IMG/VR virus record: IMGVR_UViG_3300044638_001843
Location: 1-64,000 of that record
Source of the DNA: a virus
Length of the DNA stretch: 64,000 nucleotides
Strand: one strand, 5' to 3'
Below, in pieces: positions 1-7,392 of this stretch (its first letter is position 1; each line of letters starts with the position of its first letter). The translations under genes were made by a program, and so were the position numbers. Below the pieces are notes generated by a model. That model saw only the letters and a list, made by a program, of their open reading frames with translations, was not told the DNA's origin and did not search any database.

Positions 1-94
1 GCTGACCCCGATATAAAGCAAATAAGGGGTAGTAATAACCTAGGCTAAGGACCTAACCCACCCTGGCTTAGAGCAAGCTAATAGGGTTACTAGG

Positions 95-126
95 CAGTCT
101 ATGGGGAAACCTATAGACTGTCTTTC
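95..126 (+). promoter_or_regulatory. Stem-loop in leader of the first small gene
   Basis: An 8-bp perfect inverted repeat (CAGTCTAT / ATAGACTG) encloses a 10-nt loop, GGGGAAACCT, and is followed by TCTTTC. It lies 14 bases before the start codon at 140. It could be a weak terminator, a processing site or a 5' stabilising hairpin. The 3' arm contains CCTATAGACTG, which resembles CCTATAGACC at 63329, also in front of a tiny gene. The rest of positions 1-139 holds no gene that I can support, only short inverted repeats such as ACCCC(5-9)/GGGGT(26-30). Confidence 0.4.
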
Positions 127-139
127 ACAGGAGGCAAAA

Positions 140-259
140 ATGCCCGATAATTGGAAGGATGTCAGCGAATGGGAGCAGCTGATGTCTGAATATGGTATGG
201 CTCCCGAAGAAACTTTTGAGGATTCTAGTGATGATCGAAGTGACTCAGTGTCGTATTGA
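140..259 (+). CDS. Small acidic protein, 39 aa, unknown function
   Basis: This short reading frame starts with ATG 5 bases after a strong GGAGG ribosome site and encodes an acidic peptide (MPDNWKDVSEWEQLMSEYG...). It carries no recognisable domain. Its 3' end overlaps the next gene by 29 bases, the kind of coupling seen throughout the window. The strong ribosome site and the tight overlap are the main reasons to call it. I do not recognise the family. Confidence 0.55.
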   Translation: MPDNWKDVSEWEQLMSEYGMAPEETFEDSSDDRSDSVSY

Positions 260-500
260 CCTGTGGGCAGTTAACACTACCAACCCCCAGGCTCCAGCTT
301 TTAATGGATATGTTACCATTACGGTTGGTCAGGAAACTGTTAAGGTTCCCGTGTCCATCTGGGCTAACACCAATGCCCAGCATCCAAAGGCTCCTGCCCT
401 GAAGGGCAAGATCAGCCGCCCCAGCCCAAAACTGGAGCGACCACCCCTCGTTGAGGGTGTGACTGTGAACATTGTGGAAAATGTTCCTCTTCCGTTCTGA
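231..500 (+). CDS. Hypothetical early protein, 89 aa
   Basis: The start is placed at ATG 231, preceded by GAGGA at 8 bases, rather than at an in-frame start further upstream inside the previous gene. The protein begins MIEVTQCRIDLWAVNT and has alternating hydrophobic and polar stretches (YVTITVGQETVKVPVSIW) that suggest a small beta-rich fold. The C-terminal half is rich in proline and lysine. A strong intrinsic terminator follows at 508, so this gene and the 39-aa gene before it look like a two-gene transcription unit. Function unknown. Confidence 0.6.
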   Translation: MIEVTQCRIDLWAVNTTNPQAPAFNGYVTITVGQETVKVPVSIWANTNAQHPKAPALKGKISRPSPKLERPPLVEGVTVNIVENVPLPF

Positions 501-507
501 ATAAACT

Positions 508-542
508 GGGTAGCCTAGGTTAATCCCTAGGCTACCCCTTTT
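508..542 (+). terminator. Intrinsic terminator after the first early unit
   Basis: A perfect 12-bp stem (GGGTAGCCTAGG / CCTAGGCTACCC) closes the 6-nt loop TTAATC and runs into CTTTT. The AGG-TTAATC-CCT loop environment is repeated in the terminator at 63497. Confidence 0.85.
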
Positions 543-560
543 AACCTAGTATATAGCTAG
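543..560 (+). promoter_or_regulatory. Candidate promoter, shared 18-nt motif (copy 1)
   Basis: AACCTAGTATATAGCTAG matches the sequence at 4771 in 17 of 18 positions. Both copies sit between genes, just after a terminator or stop codon and upstream of a new gene run. TATATA could serve as a -10 element, but no good -35 is visible. The following AT-rich stretch 561-615 has several CCTAGG repeats and TTACTATAGTATTAA, a second possible start element. This could be a host or phage polymerase promoter. Confidence 0.4.
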
Positions 561-623
561 GGGTTAAACCTAGGTATTATTATTACTATAGTATTAATAT
601 TACCTAGGTATACCTAGGAGTAT

Positions 624-1034
624 ATGGCAATGTATAATTCATACACCCAAGTGATTGAAGAAGTAAGTAAGGAATTAGGTATTAAGGTTATTGCCCATAC
701 CTATGAAGGAGAGTACCAAACTACTCATTGCTATCTCCTATCAAATGGAGATAAGTATGCCCTGCTTTGGGTATACCAAGGCACTTGTGCCTTGTGTGAT
801 ACATTCCAGTTGTACTCGGAACAGTACTGGAACGCCCAGGAAAGAGGAGATAATACCGATAATATCTTTAAGCCATTTGTTGATGGCTATAGGTATGAGA
901 TTGGAGCTTTGGATTTCAGGACTTGTTCTGAGATTCTTAGAAACACAAGTATGGACTTTGCTGAGTCAGAGTCTAAGATCATGGAAGTAATTCTTGAAGC
1001 CCTAGTAAAGGATAACAATGGAAGAAATCTTTAA
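624..1034 (+). CDS. Hypothetical protein, 136 aa
   Basis: The gene starts at ATG 624, six bases after AGGAG, and follows the first terminator and candidate promoter, so it opens a new transcription unit that runs to the terminator at 3469. The protein (MAMYNSYTQVIEEVSKELG...) is soluble and mixed alpha/beta, with scattered cysteines (CYLL, GTCALCDTF). The CxxC in the middle may bind metal but there is no second pair. No family recognised. Confidence 0.65.
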   Translation: MAMYNSYTQVIEEVSKELGIKVIAHTYEGEYQTTHCYLLSNGDKYALLWVYQGTCALCDTFQLYSEQYWNAQERGDNTDNIFKPFVDGYRYEIGALDFRTCSEILRNTSMDFAESESKIMEVILEALVKDNNGRNL

Positions 1035-1158
1035 GAAGTTTAACGATCTAATGGTAACTATGGAAGAATACCAGGAAGAATATCCAATTAAGGATATTAT
1101 TTCCAAGCTTCAAGCAATTGAAGATGAAATTATGAAGGTAGATTCCCTTGGGTCTTGA
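1018..1158 (+). CDS. Small helical protein, 46 aa
   Basis: ATG 1018 lies inside the end of the preceding gene (17-bp overlap) and the frame ends inside the start of the next (11-bp overlap). The product is Glu/Lys-rich and looks like one amphipathic helix (MEEIFKKFNDLMVTMEEY...). It fills the gap between two better supported genes exactly, which argues it is real. Function unknown. Confidence 0.55.
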   Translation: MEEIFKKFNDLMVTMEEYQEEYPIKDIISKLQAIEDEIMKVDSLGS

Positions 1159-1516
1159 CACTTACGCATGTATCAGGAATGGCGACAAGTTTAAGCTCAT
1201 GGATGAAGACTTGTTTGTTCCCAACTATCTTGTTGGTGGCATCATGTCCAACATGGGTAACTCATTCCGTGGTAAAGTATACAATGATTACATTACATAT
1301 GTTACTGGGTTTTCATTGTATCAGGAAACAATTGACGAAGAGGATGTTAAGACAATGGCAAATAAACTTGCTATTGCTAGCGAAAGAATGTTTGTCATTG
1401 AACCTGGGTTTGAATCTCGTAATATCTATGGTATAGATAAACAAACTGCTAAAGAACTAGCAGAATGGTTTGGAATTGTTGCCAAGAACAACGGTGTTGT
1501 TTGTGGTTGGTGGTAA
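1148..1516 (+). CDS. MGLDxY-type phage protein, 122 aa, TTG start
   Basis: The protein reads MGLDTYACIRNGDKFKLMDED..., and an N-terminus of the form MGLDxY is common among short phage proteins of unknown function. To obtain that N-terminus translation must start at TTG 1148; AAGG lies about 10 bases upstream. The start overlaps the stop of the preceding small gene. No catalytic motif is visible, and the C-terminus is hydrophobic (GVVCGWW). Confidence 0.65.
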   Translation: MGLDTYACIRNGDKFKLMDEDLFVPNYLVGGIMSNMGNSFRGKVYNDYITYVTGFSLYQETIDEEDVKTMANKLAIASERMFVIEPGFESRNIYGIDKQTAKELAEWFGIVAKNNGVVCGWW

Positions 1517-1518
1517 AT

Positions 1519-1878
1519 ATGAACTATAACTTTATTGAACAAAAGCGTAACGAAAGAATTGAAAAGATTCGCAAGTATTGCGAAGAATATGATCTTGATT
1601 TTGGTTGTATTGAAGCATGCATTGCAGTGGATAATGCAGGCCCCATTACCACCAATCGAAAGATGTTGGAAGAAGCTGGCTTCACTTTGAAGGAAGTCAC
1701 TGATTCTAACTGGCGCGACTGGGCAGCAGCACTGGAAGACATTGGCATTCGCTTTGTTAACCTTCGGGAAGACAAGAACTATGCCAAGGTTATTAATGAA
1801 ATTCTAAATGAACAGATTACCGAATGTTGGGGTGGTCCCGACATGCAAGAATGCATTGATCTAAAGGATGTAAAGTAA
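1519..1878 (+). CDS. Hypothetical protein, 119 aa
   Basis: I place the start at ATG 1519, directly after the stop of the preceding gene, rather than at an upstream in-frame start buried in it. The product begins with a charged helix (MNYNFIEQKRNERIEKIRKYC) and has four scattered cysteines. No domain recognised. It is part of the early unit 624-3463. Confidence 0.6.
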   Translation: MNYNFIEQKRNERIEKIRKYCEEYDLDFGCIEACIAVDNAGPITTNRKMLEEAGFTLKEVTDSNWRDWAAALEDIGIRFVNLREDKNYAKVINEILNEQITECWGGPDMQECIDLKDVK

Positions 1879-2142
1879 ATGACTACTCGTACTAATCTCT
1901 CACAGACCTCGGAAATCAACTCTAAACTCACCGTTAACTGGCACTCGTTTGTTGACAGCAACAGTAAGTACAACTCTCCCTTTGTCTTTGAACTTAAGGT
2001 AAAGGAAACCAATGGAGATGAAGAAACCAACATCTCAATTCGGTTGACTGAGATTGAGTTTGATAACCTTCGGCATGCTCTGCGACACATCTCAGAGCTA
2101 AACATGAATCGTGGTCGTGTAGACACCGATGATATCTTCTAA
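1879..2142 (+). CDS. Hypothetical protein, 87 aa
   Basis: ATG 1879 follows the preceding stop without a gap, which suggests translational coupling. The protein looks beta-rich in the middle (PFVFELKVKETN, NISIRLTEIEF) with a short helix before an acidic end (DTDDIF). I do not recognise the family. It is 14 bp overlapped by the next frame. Confidence 0.55.
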   Translation: MTTRTNLSQTSEINSKLTVNWHSFVDSNSKYNSPFVFELKVKETNGDEETNISIRLTEIEFDNLRHALRHISELNMNRGRVDTDDIF

Positions 2143-2329
2143 GATACCCACGAACTCTAGGCCAGACTTGTCTACCTTTACGGTAGATGAGCTGGTCTTG
2201 GTTCGTGAAATGTTTCATAAGTTTCACAAAGAATCCGAAGCATCCCAGTATCTTACTGAAATTGATGTAATCAATGCAGAACTTGAATCCCGAAATCCCC
2301 CAGCAGCCGGACGATCTCCAGCTGACTGA
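2129..2329 (+). CDS. Hypothetical protein, 66 aa
   Basis: This frame starts at ATG 2129 inside the last codons of the preceding gene. The product is mostly helical (FTVDELVLVREMFHKFHKE) with a Pro/Ala-rich tail. The tail may be a by-product of overlap with another possible small frame at 2283. Function unknown. Confidence 0.5.
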   Translation: MISSKIPTNSRPDLSTFTVDELVLVREMFHKFHKESEASQYLTEIDVINAELESRNPPAAGRSPAD

Positions 2330-2420
2330 TGAACAAATGGTTTGGTGGGAGTTTCTAAATGTCCCAGACTATGACGAACCAAACGAAGTCGAATCAGACC
2401 CACGAATCCTCGGTGGCTGA
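2283..2420 (+). CDS. Possible small acidic protein, 45 aa, TTG start
   Basis: An open frame from TTG 2283 gives an acidic Trp-containing peptide (NPEIPQQPDDLQLTDEQMVWWEFL...). It overlaps its neighbours on both sides by about 50 bases and has no clear ribosome site. A shorter version could start at ATG 2337. It is listed because the composition is protein-like and the flanking frames leave a gap here, but it may be spurious. Confidence 0.3.
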   Translation: MNPEIPQQPDDLQLTDEQMVWWEFLNVPDYDEPNEVESDPRILGG

Positions 2421-2547
2421 GTATCTTCTAAAGAATACTTGGATTGTAGATTACACCGATGATGGTTGGGTACTTCAGGCAAACACCAATGAGTGGTTGC
2501 CACTAAAAGTTTTTATTGAAAGGTATAACATAAATGTCAATCTTTAG
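2359..2547 (+). CDS. Hypothetical protein, 62 aa
   Basis: The frame starts at ATG 2359, and an alternative start at the fifth codon is possible. The first 20 residues are rich in Thr, Gln and Asn, followed by a compact segment with tryptophans (NTWIVDYTDDGWVLQ) that looks beta-hairpin-like. It overlaps the DUF932 gene by 14 bp. No family recognised. Confidence 0.5.
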   Translation: MSQTMTNQTKSNQTHESSVAEYLLKNTWIVDYTDDGWVLQANTNEWLPLKVFIERYNINVNL

Positions 2548-3463
2548 TTCTTTTGGAACAGATGTAAATGGTCTATCGTTGGTTGAAGCCAATGAAAAGG
2601 CAGACCTTAATTGGACAGTTAACAAGAGTCCTATTGTTGCAGACAACAATGGAATCTCTGTTACTACCAATCGTTTCTTTGCTACTGTGCGTACTGATAA
2701 TGATACCATCCTTGGTATTGTTGGCCCAGACTACCAGGTAATTCAGAACCAGGAACTTGGCTTTATGGCTGAACAAATCAGCGATAAGGTTAAGATTGAA
2801 ACCGCTGGCTGTCTTGGTGGTGGTCAGCGTGTCTGGTATCTCATGCGAGGTAACAGCTTCAATGTTGGCAAGCGCGATGATGAAGTCAGGCCCTATACAC
2901 TATTTACTAGTGGGCATAATGGTCTGCATGCTTTGGATATTCTTCCAACTTCAGTTCGCGTTATCTGTGAAAACACCTTGAACCTTGCTCTTTCTACTAG
3001 GAAGATGGGTATTTCTATCAAGCACACAGGTAATGTTCAGGAACGAATTGACTCCTTGGTTGATGGTATTCAACAGTTCCAGAAGGTTACTGAAGTCTTT
3101 GCCAACAAGGCAAATGATCTTGCCAACAAGAATGTTACTGTTGAGTTTGTCCAGAAGTTCTGGACTCAGGTTTACATGAACATGTTTGGTGACATCCACA
3201 ACAATCCTTCAAATGAAAAGGAAGTTGATGCCAACAATCGTGCTGCTTCTGTTATGATTCGATGGTCTAACACCTTCGATGAAGAAGCTGGACAGGTTGG
3301 TTACAATATGTGGAATGCGGCTAATGCCGTGACCAACTGGCTGGACCACGGCCAAATCTATCGTGGTAACAAGAAGACAGAGAATAAGTTCAACGATGTT
3401 GTCTTTGGCAATCGCGCCAAGTACAAGATTGATGTTATGAACGCAGCTCTTGCTCTTGTTTGA
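2534..3463 (+). CDS. DUF932 family phage/plasmid protein, 309 aa
   Basis: The sequence follows the DUF932 (TIGR03299, phage/plasmid-like protein) pattern: an N-terminal DLNWTVNKSPI, then RFFATVRTD, ILGIVGPDYQVIQNQE, an ETAGCLGGGQRVWYLMR block near residues 95-110 and SVRVICENTLNLALS near 140. Length is typical of the family. The molecular role is not established; such genes are common in phages and conjugative elements and have often been linked to DNA metabolism or host interaction. It is the last gene before the terminator at 3469 and is the largest of the early unit. Confidence 0.85.
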   Translation: MSIFSSFGTDVNGLSLVEANEKADLNWTVNKSPIVADNNGISVTTNRFFATVRTDNDTILGIVGPDYQVIQNQELGFMAEQISDKVKIETAGCLGGGQRVWYLMRGNSFNVGKRDDEVRPYTLFTSGHNGLHALDILPTSVRVICENTLNLALSTRKMGISIKHTGNVQERIDSLVDGIQQFQKVTEVFANKANDLANKNVTVEFVQKFWTQVYMNMFGDIHNNPSNEKEVDANNRAASVMIRWSNTFDEEAGQVGYNMWNAANAVTNWLDHGQIYRGNKKTENKFNDVVFGNRAKYKIDVMNAALALV

Positions 3464-3468
3464 TTCAG

Positions 3469-3501
3469 GGGCTACTCCTTTAACTAGGGGTAGCCCTTTT
3501 A
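3469..3501 (+). terminator. Intrinsic terminator after the DUF932 gene
   Basis: GGGCTAC (3469-3475) pairs with GTAGCCC (3490-3496), extended by T-G, C-G, C-G and T-A pairs to about 11 bp around loop TTAACT, and is followed by TTTTA. It closes the early unit that begins at 624. Confidence 0.8.
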
Positions 3502-3504
3502 TTT

Positions 3505-3711
3505 ATGCCTATTATATCCGTACTTGACATTACAATTAGAGAAATAGATTACATTAATGGTGCTCCTCAGTTACCATTCAAAGAAATAAGAAAGGCCATA
3601 CCGATTGAAAGTTTACCTAAGAATTTACAATCTACACAACTCCCTGAGTCCGTTCTCGCAATGGTATTGGAGTCTCTTTACAAGCTGGAATCATTGCAGT
3701 CTACAGTTTGA
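3505..3711 (+). CDS. Hypothetical protein, 68 aa
   Basis: ATG 3505 lies directly after the terminator, so ribosome loading would need a promoter inside or beyond the hairpin, or read-through. The product (MPIISVLDITIREIDYING...) has a short beta start and a helical Leu/Glu-rich end. It precedes the 3722 gene and thyX. No family recognised. Confidence 0.5.
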   Translation: MPIISVLDITIREIDYINGAPQLPFKEIRKAIPIESLPKNLQSTQLPESVLAMVLESLYKLESLQSTV

Positions 3712-3721
3712 TAACAATGTA

Positions 3722-4069
3722 ATGCATTGCTTTGATGATTTTGAAATTCCCCGTTGGGTTTCTCTTAAGGGTGAATCAATGTTATTCAAAGATAAAGATG
3801 CTGCTACTAGCTTTTATATCGGTGAAACAGATGAGAAGCTATGCAATATTGTTATGTATGTAAATACGCTGCCACCAATGACTCCGTTTAAAAAGTTTCT
3901 AAGATGGCCTAGCTCTCTTACTAGGTTTATCTTTCCACCTAAGCGGGATGATTGTGTTCACAAGTGTTCTCTTGTACTAAATAAATTATTTAATATGCCT
4001 GTTATTACTACCAATGCAGAAGATATGATGCGGAAGTATAACATAAGGATGGAAGATGCAATCAGATAA
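3722..4069 (+). CDS. Hypothetical protein, about 115 aa
   Basis: The open frame extends upstream to 3605, but the upstream part overlaps the preceding gene and looks like shadow sequence, so I place the start at ATG 3722. No good ribosome site is seen, so the start is uncertain. The protein (MHCFDDFEIPRWVSLKGE...) contains FPPKRDDCVHKCSLVLNKLF, a cysteine at the head of a helix after a basic stretch. That loosely recalls small cysteine-hydrolase-like phage proteins, but the other catalytic residues cannot be assigned. It overlaps thyX by 14 bp. Confidence 0.55.
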   Translation: MHCFDDFEIPRWVSLKGESMLFKDKDAATSFYIGETDEKLCNIVMYVNTLPPMTPFKKFLRWPSSLTRFIFPPKRDDCVHKCSLVLNKLFNMPVITTNAEDMMRKYNIRMEDAIR

Positions 4070-4772
4070 AAAGATTCCTGTTGGTAATGCTGGATTTGTA
4101 CGGCTTGTTGATTTTATGGGTAGTGATCTATCCGTAGTCAATGCAGCTAGAGTTTCCTTTAACAAGGAAAGCTCTTGGGAATATGGTGATATGGGTGGTA
4201 TGCACTTATGTGACAAGGATGTTAGGTTGATTAACTATCTAGCCAAGCATAACCACTGGACTCCATTTGCTCATACTTCTCTTACATTCCACATCAAAGC
4301 ACCTATGCCAATCAGGACTCAGTTCTTCAAGCATAAGGTTGGCTTTGTTGAAAATGAAGTATCTCGTCGTTATGTAGATGATCAACCTGAGTTCTTTACA
4401 CCTGAGTGGTCGTATCGACCTGAAGGTTCTGTAAAGCAAGGTAGTGGTGAATATGTTACTACTGAGGATTACAATACAGCTTGGGCTGTATATCAAGATG
4501 CAATTACTGTAGCTAACAATGCCTACAATAGTTTGATTAAGCTTGGAATTGCACCTGAACAGGCACGCTTTGTGCTACCACAAGCTACTTATACTGAGTG
4601 GTATTGGACTGGATCGTTGTCTGCTCTAGCTCGATTCTATTCTCAGCGTATTAATAAGCATGCTCAGAAAGAAATTAAAGTCTATGCTGAAGTTATTGAT
4701 GCTCTTATTCCCAGTCTAATGAAGCATTCGTGGGATGCTTTGACTATGAAAAGTTGGATTAATTCCCAGTAA
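4056..4772 (+). CDS. thyX: Flavin-dependent thymidylate synthase ThyX, 238 aa
   Basis: ThyX methylates dUMP to dTMP using methylene-tetrahydrofolate and FAD. The sequence has the family core: VVNAARVSFN near residue 27, LAKHNHWTPFAHTSLTFHI near 63-80, and the signature region RTQFFKHKVGFVENEVSRRY near 87-106. The usual RHR of the signature is KHK here. The C-terminal PQATYTEWYWTGSLSALARF matches the substrate-binding helix of the family. Length is normal. It begins 14 bp inside the preceding gene. With the RNR, deaminase-like protein and kinase elsewhere in the window it supports dTTP supply during replication. Confidence 0.93.
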   Translation: MQSDKKIPVGNAGFVRLVDFMGSDLSVVNAARVSFNKESSWEYGDMGGMHLCDKDVRLINYLAKHNHWTPFAHTSLTFHIKAPMPIRTQFFKHKVGFVENEVSRRYVDDQPEFFTPEWSYRPEGSVKQGSGEYVTTEDYNTAWAVYQDAITVANNAYNSLIKLGIAPEQARFVLPQATYTEWYWTGSLSALARFYSQRINKHAQKEIKVYAEVIDALIPSLMKHSWDALTMKSWINSQ

Positions 4773-4788
4773 CCTAGTATATTGCTAG
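4771..4788 (+). promoter_or_regulatory. Candidate promoter, shared 18-nt motif (copy 2), before the RNA polymerase
   Basis: AACCTAGTATATTGCTAG overlaps the last bases of thyX and matches the motif at 543-560 in 17 of 18 positions. TATATT (4778-4783) lies 18 bases after TTGGAT (4754-4759), so a host sigma70-type promoter is possible. It lies 14 bases before the zinc-ribbon gene that is coupled to the RNA polymerase gene, a natural position for an early promoter. Confidence 0.4.
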
Positions 4789-4801
4789 AGAAATAAACTA
4801 C

Positions 4802-4957
4802 ATGGAAAAAGAAAACAAAGAAAACTATAGAATGGATTGTCCACTGTGTGGTTTTGTGGATGGTACACCTTATAAACCTGGTTCTTATTGTTATAATTGT
4901 GCAAAAGATTTGTACAATGACGAATGCAACTATGATAACTGTGAGGATGATGAGTGA
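4802..4957 (+). CDS. Small zinc-ribbon-like protein, 51 aa
   Basis: The product has two CxxC knuckles, CPLC near residue 13 and CYNC near 30, separated by 14 residues. This pattern suggests a zinc ribbon. An acidic tail with two more cysteines follows (NDECNYDNCEDDE). The stop codon overlaps the GTG start of the RNA polymerase gene (GTGA), so the two are translationally coupled. Role unknown; it may act with nucleic acid or with the polymerase, but that is inference from position only. Confidence 0.65.
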   Translation: MEKENKENYRMDCPLCGFVDGTPYKPGSYCYNCAKDLYNDECNYDNCEDDE

Positions 4958-7392
4958 AATTAACTACCTGGAATCAACTAACACCAGAACAAAAAGAATT
5001 TAGAGTAACTAATCAAAAGTTATTTGAAGAAGATCTGCTAGATAATGGTATTGAAAAATACTGGAAGGAGTATAACCGTGCCGTCGATGAAGGAAAGCCT
5101 GAGCAATTACTACTTGAAAGCGCAGTTATTCATCTTACACCTTTCTATCAAAAGTGGATTGACACATGTTCTAATAACCGCAAGTCGCCTGATTGGTTAG
5201 CACCATTACTTTGTGTTGGTGCAGCTAAGATGGCAGACATTACTATTAGAAATGTAATGCGCTTATTCCTAACTAGGAATACCATCCAAAGCTTTGATGA
5301 TACAATGGGCATTCCAAGCAATGCACCAGTAGCACAACAAGTAGCTAAGCTTATTGCTGATGATGTTATTAACATTGTATCCTATCAACAAGCAAAGAAG
5401 AAGTTCTCAGAAGATTGGAGAAAGCAATCCAAGTTCATTAAGAACTGGACAATCAAGCGGTGCAAAGCATTTACTAAAAAGGTTGGATCTATTCCAAAGC
5501 TAAAGGCTAAGGAAAAGGAAGACCTTGGGCATAACATGCTACGCATTGCTCTATCCAGTGATATCCTAGTAAGTAGGGTACATTGGAATGGAAAGAATCG
5601 TAAGTCATTACTTGTTTGTTTTGCTCCTTGGATTCTCAAGGAACTAAGCAAGCGACATGAATTACTAGAAGCAGCATGTCTTGTATATCGTCCTATGATC
5701 TGCCCACCTATCCAGCACACAGCAAAGGAAGATGGTGGTTTCTTATCTCCCTGGATCCGTAAGAAGATGATCAAGCGATATCATCCTGTTGGTGCAAACC
5801 CAAAGGATTGGGACTCAAGGCCAAGCGAGTTAGTTCTCCGTGGTCTTAATGCCCTCAGCCATACTGAGTGGTCAGTAAACAAACAAGTCTATGATGTAAT
5901 GAAGACTATGTTTGAGAATGACTACAAGCTTGCTAACCTACCTGCATTTACCTTTAAGGATTATGCATTCAGTAGGCCATACCCGGAGGGAGGGACAAAG
6001 GAAGAGCAAGCTAAGTGGATGCAGGAATCTAATGAAGCGTGGGGTGAGTGGTATAAAGAAGAACAAGCTAGAAGTAGAATGATTGTAAGACTACAGCTAG
6101 CTAAGAAGATGCTAGACTGGGGTTTCTTCTACATGCCATACACACTAGACTTTAGAGGTAGAGCCTACTCAGTATGTGAATTGCTATCACCTCAAGGTGT
6201 AGACTTTGATCGTGGACTTGTTCACTTTGCTTTACCACGCAAGCAGACACCGCGTGGTTTGTTCTGGTTGAAGGTACACCTAGCAAACCTATTCGATCAG
6301 GATAAGATTCCATTTGAAGATCGTGTTAAATGGGTAGATGATAATGCTGAAATGCTTATTGCAATAGCAGCTGATCCCTATTCAAACAAGCAATGGATTG
6401 ATGCTTCAAAGAAAAAGAATAAATCATTCCAACGTCTTGCTGCTATCTTTGAGTTTGCTCGTACCGATGGTATGACACAGCTCAATATTCAAATGGATGG
6501 TGCAAATAATGGTGGTCAACATTGGTCTGCTATTATGCGTAATAAGAAACTTGCTGTACTTACAAACCTAATTGATTCAGAATCTCCTCAAGATTTGTAT
6601 CAGTTTGTTGCAGATGCCAGTACAGAATACATGAAGCAACACCAAGAAAATAATTGGTATCAGGTATTCTTAATTAACTGGGATAATAAACTACCAAGGG
6701 CTGTAGCCAAGCGTCCTACTATGTGTGATGCTTATGGTCTTACATTCTATGGTATGCAGAAGTATGTAAAGCAAGAAGGCCATGTTGATTGGGTTCCAAA
6801 GGAATCCAGGGGTGGTGCTGTAGTAGAACTAAGCAGAGCTATTCAAGCTGGCTTGGGAGAAACTATGGAGTCACCCAACAAGGGTAAGGAATGGTTGCGA
6901 TCTGTTGCAGACATTCTAAACAGTATCAATAAACCTTTTGTATGGACAACTCCCAGCGGGTTTGAAGTACATCATGTGTACAATCAAGTGTTAGAAAGGG
7001 TTTCCTATGCCGAACTATTCAACAGGCAGCAGTTGGTATTCTCAACTGTTACGGAAGATCTCGACGGCAAGGCACAATATCTGGCGATTTCTCCAAACTT
7101 TATCCATGCGCTAGATGCAGCTCATATGTTTATGACAATTGGAGAAATGCTTAATCAAGGTATGTCTGCTTTCTCAATGGTACATGATTCCTTTGGAACA
7201 TATGCACCTGATGTTGATGAGATGCACTCCATACTAAGAGAACAGTTTGTTAAAATTCATCAGGAGAATCAGCTTGAAAACCTCAAAGAAGAAATTGAAA
7301 AGAAATACAAAATCTTCCTTCCCGACTGTCCACAACCAGACGGAGAGTTCGATGTTTCCGAAGTACTCGGATCTAAATATTTCTTTGCCTAA
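4954..7392 (+). CDS. T7-like single-subunit DNA-dependent RNA polymerase, 812 aa
   Basis: This is the phage RNA polymerase (T7 gene 1 type; T7 has 883 aa) that would transcribe phage genes from phage promoters. All catalytic motifs are present in the usual order: the T/DxxGR motif as DFRGR at 399-403, motif A D515 in DGANNGGQHWSA, motif B R582-x3-K586-x7-Y594-G, TTPSG at 665-669, and motif C VHDSFG with D745. The protein ends GSKYFFA, recalling the conserved FA terminus of T7 polymerase. Translation starts at GTG 4954, coupled to the preceding zinc-ribbon gene. Its end is overlapped by the next gene by 41 bp. Confidence 0.97.
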   Translation: MKLTTWNQLTPEQKEFRVTNQKLFEEDLLDNGIEKYWKEYNRAVDEGKPEQLLLESAVIHLTPFYQKWIDTCSNNRKSPDWLAPLLCVGAAKMADITIRNVMRLFLTRNTIQSFDDTMGIPSNAPVAQQVAKLIADDVINIVSYQQAKKKFSEDWRKQSKFIKNWTIKRCKAFTKKVGSIPKLKAKEKEDLGHNMLRIALSSDILVSRVHWNGKNRKSLLVCFAPWILKELSKRHELLEAACLVYRPMICPPIQHTAKEDGGFLSPWIRKKMIKRYHPVGANPKDWDSRPSELVLRGLNALSHTEWSVNKQVYDVMKTMFENDYKLANLPAFTFKDYAFSRPYPEGGTKEEQAKWMQESNEAWGEWYKEEQARSRMIVRLQLAKKMLDWGFFYMPYTLDFRGRAYSVCELLSPQGVDFDRGLVHFALPRKQTPRGLFWLKVHLANLFDQDKIPFEDRVKWVDDNAEMLIAIAADPYSNKQWIDASKKKNKSFQRLAAIFEFARTDGMTQLNIQMDGANNGGQHWSAIMRNKKLAVLTNLIDSESPQDLYQFVADASTEYMKQHQENNWYQVFLINWDNKLPRAVAKRPTMCDAYGLTFYGMQKYVKQEGHVDWVPKESRGGAVVELSRAIQAGLGETMESPNKGKEWLRSVADILNSINKPFVWTTPSGFEVHHVYNQVLERVSYAELFNRQQLVFSTVTEDLDGKAQYLAISPNFIHALDAAHMFMTIGEMLNQGMSAFSMVHDSFGTYAPDVDEMHSILREQFVKIHQENQLENLKEEIEKKYKIFLPDCPQPDGEFDVSEVLGSKYFFA

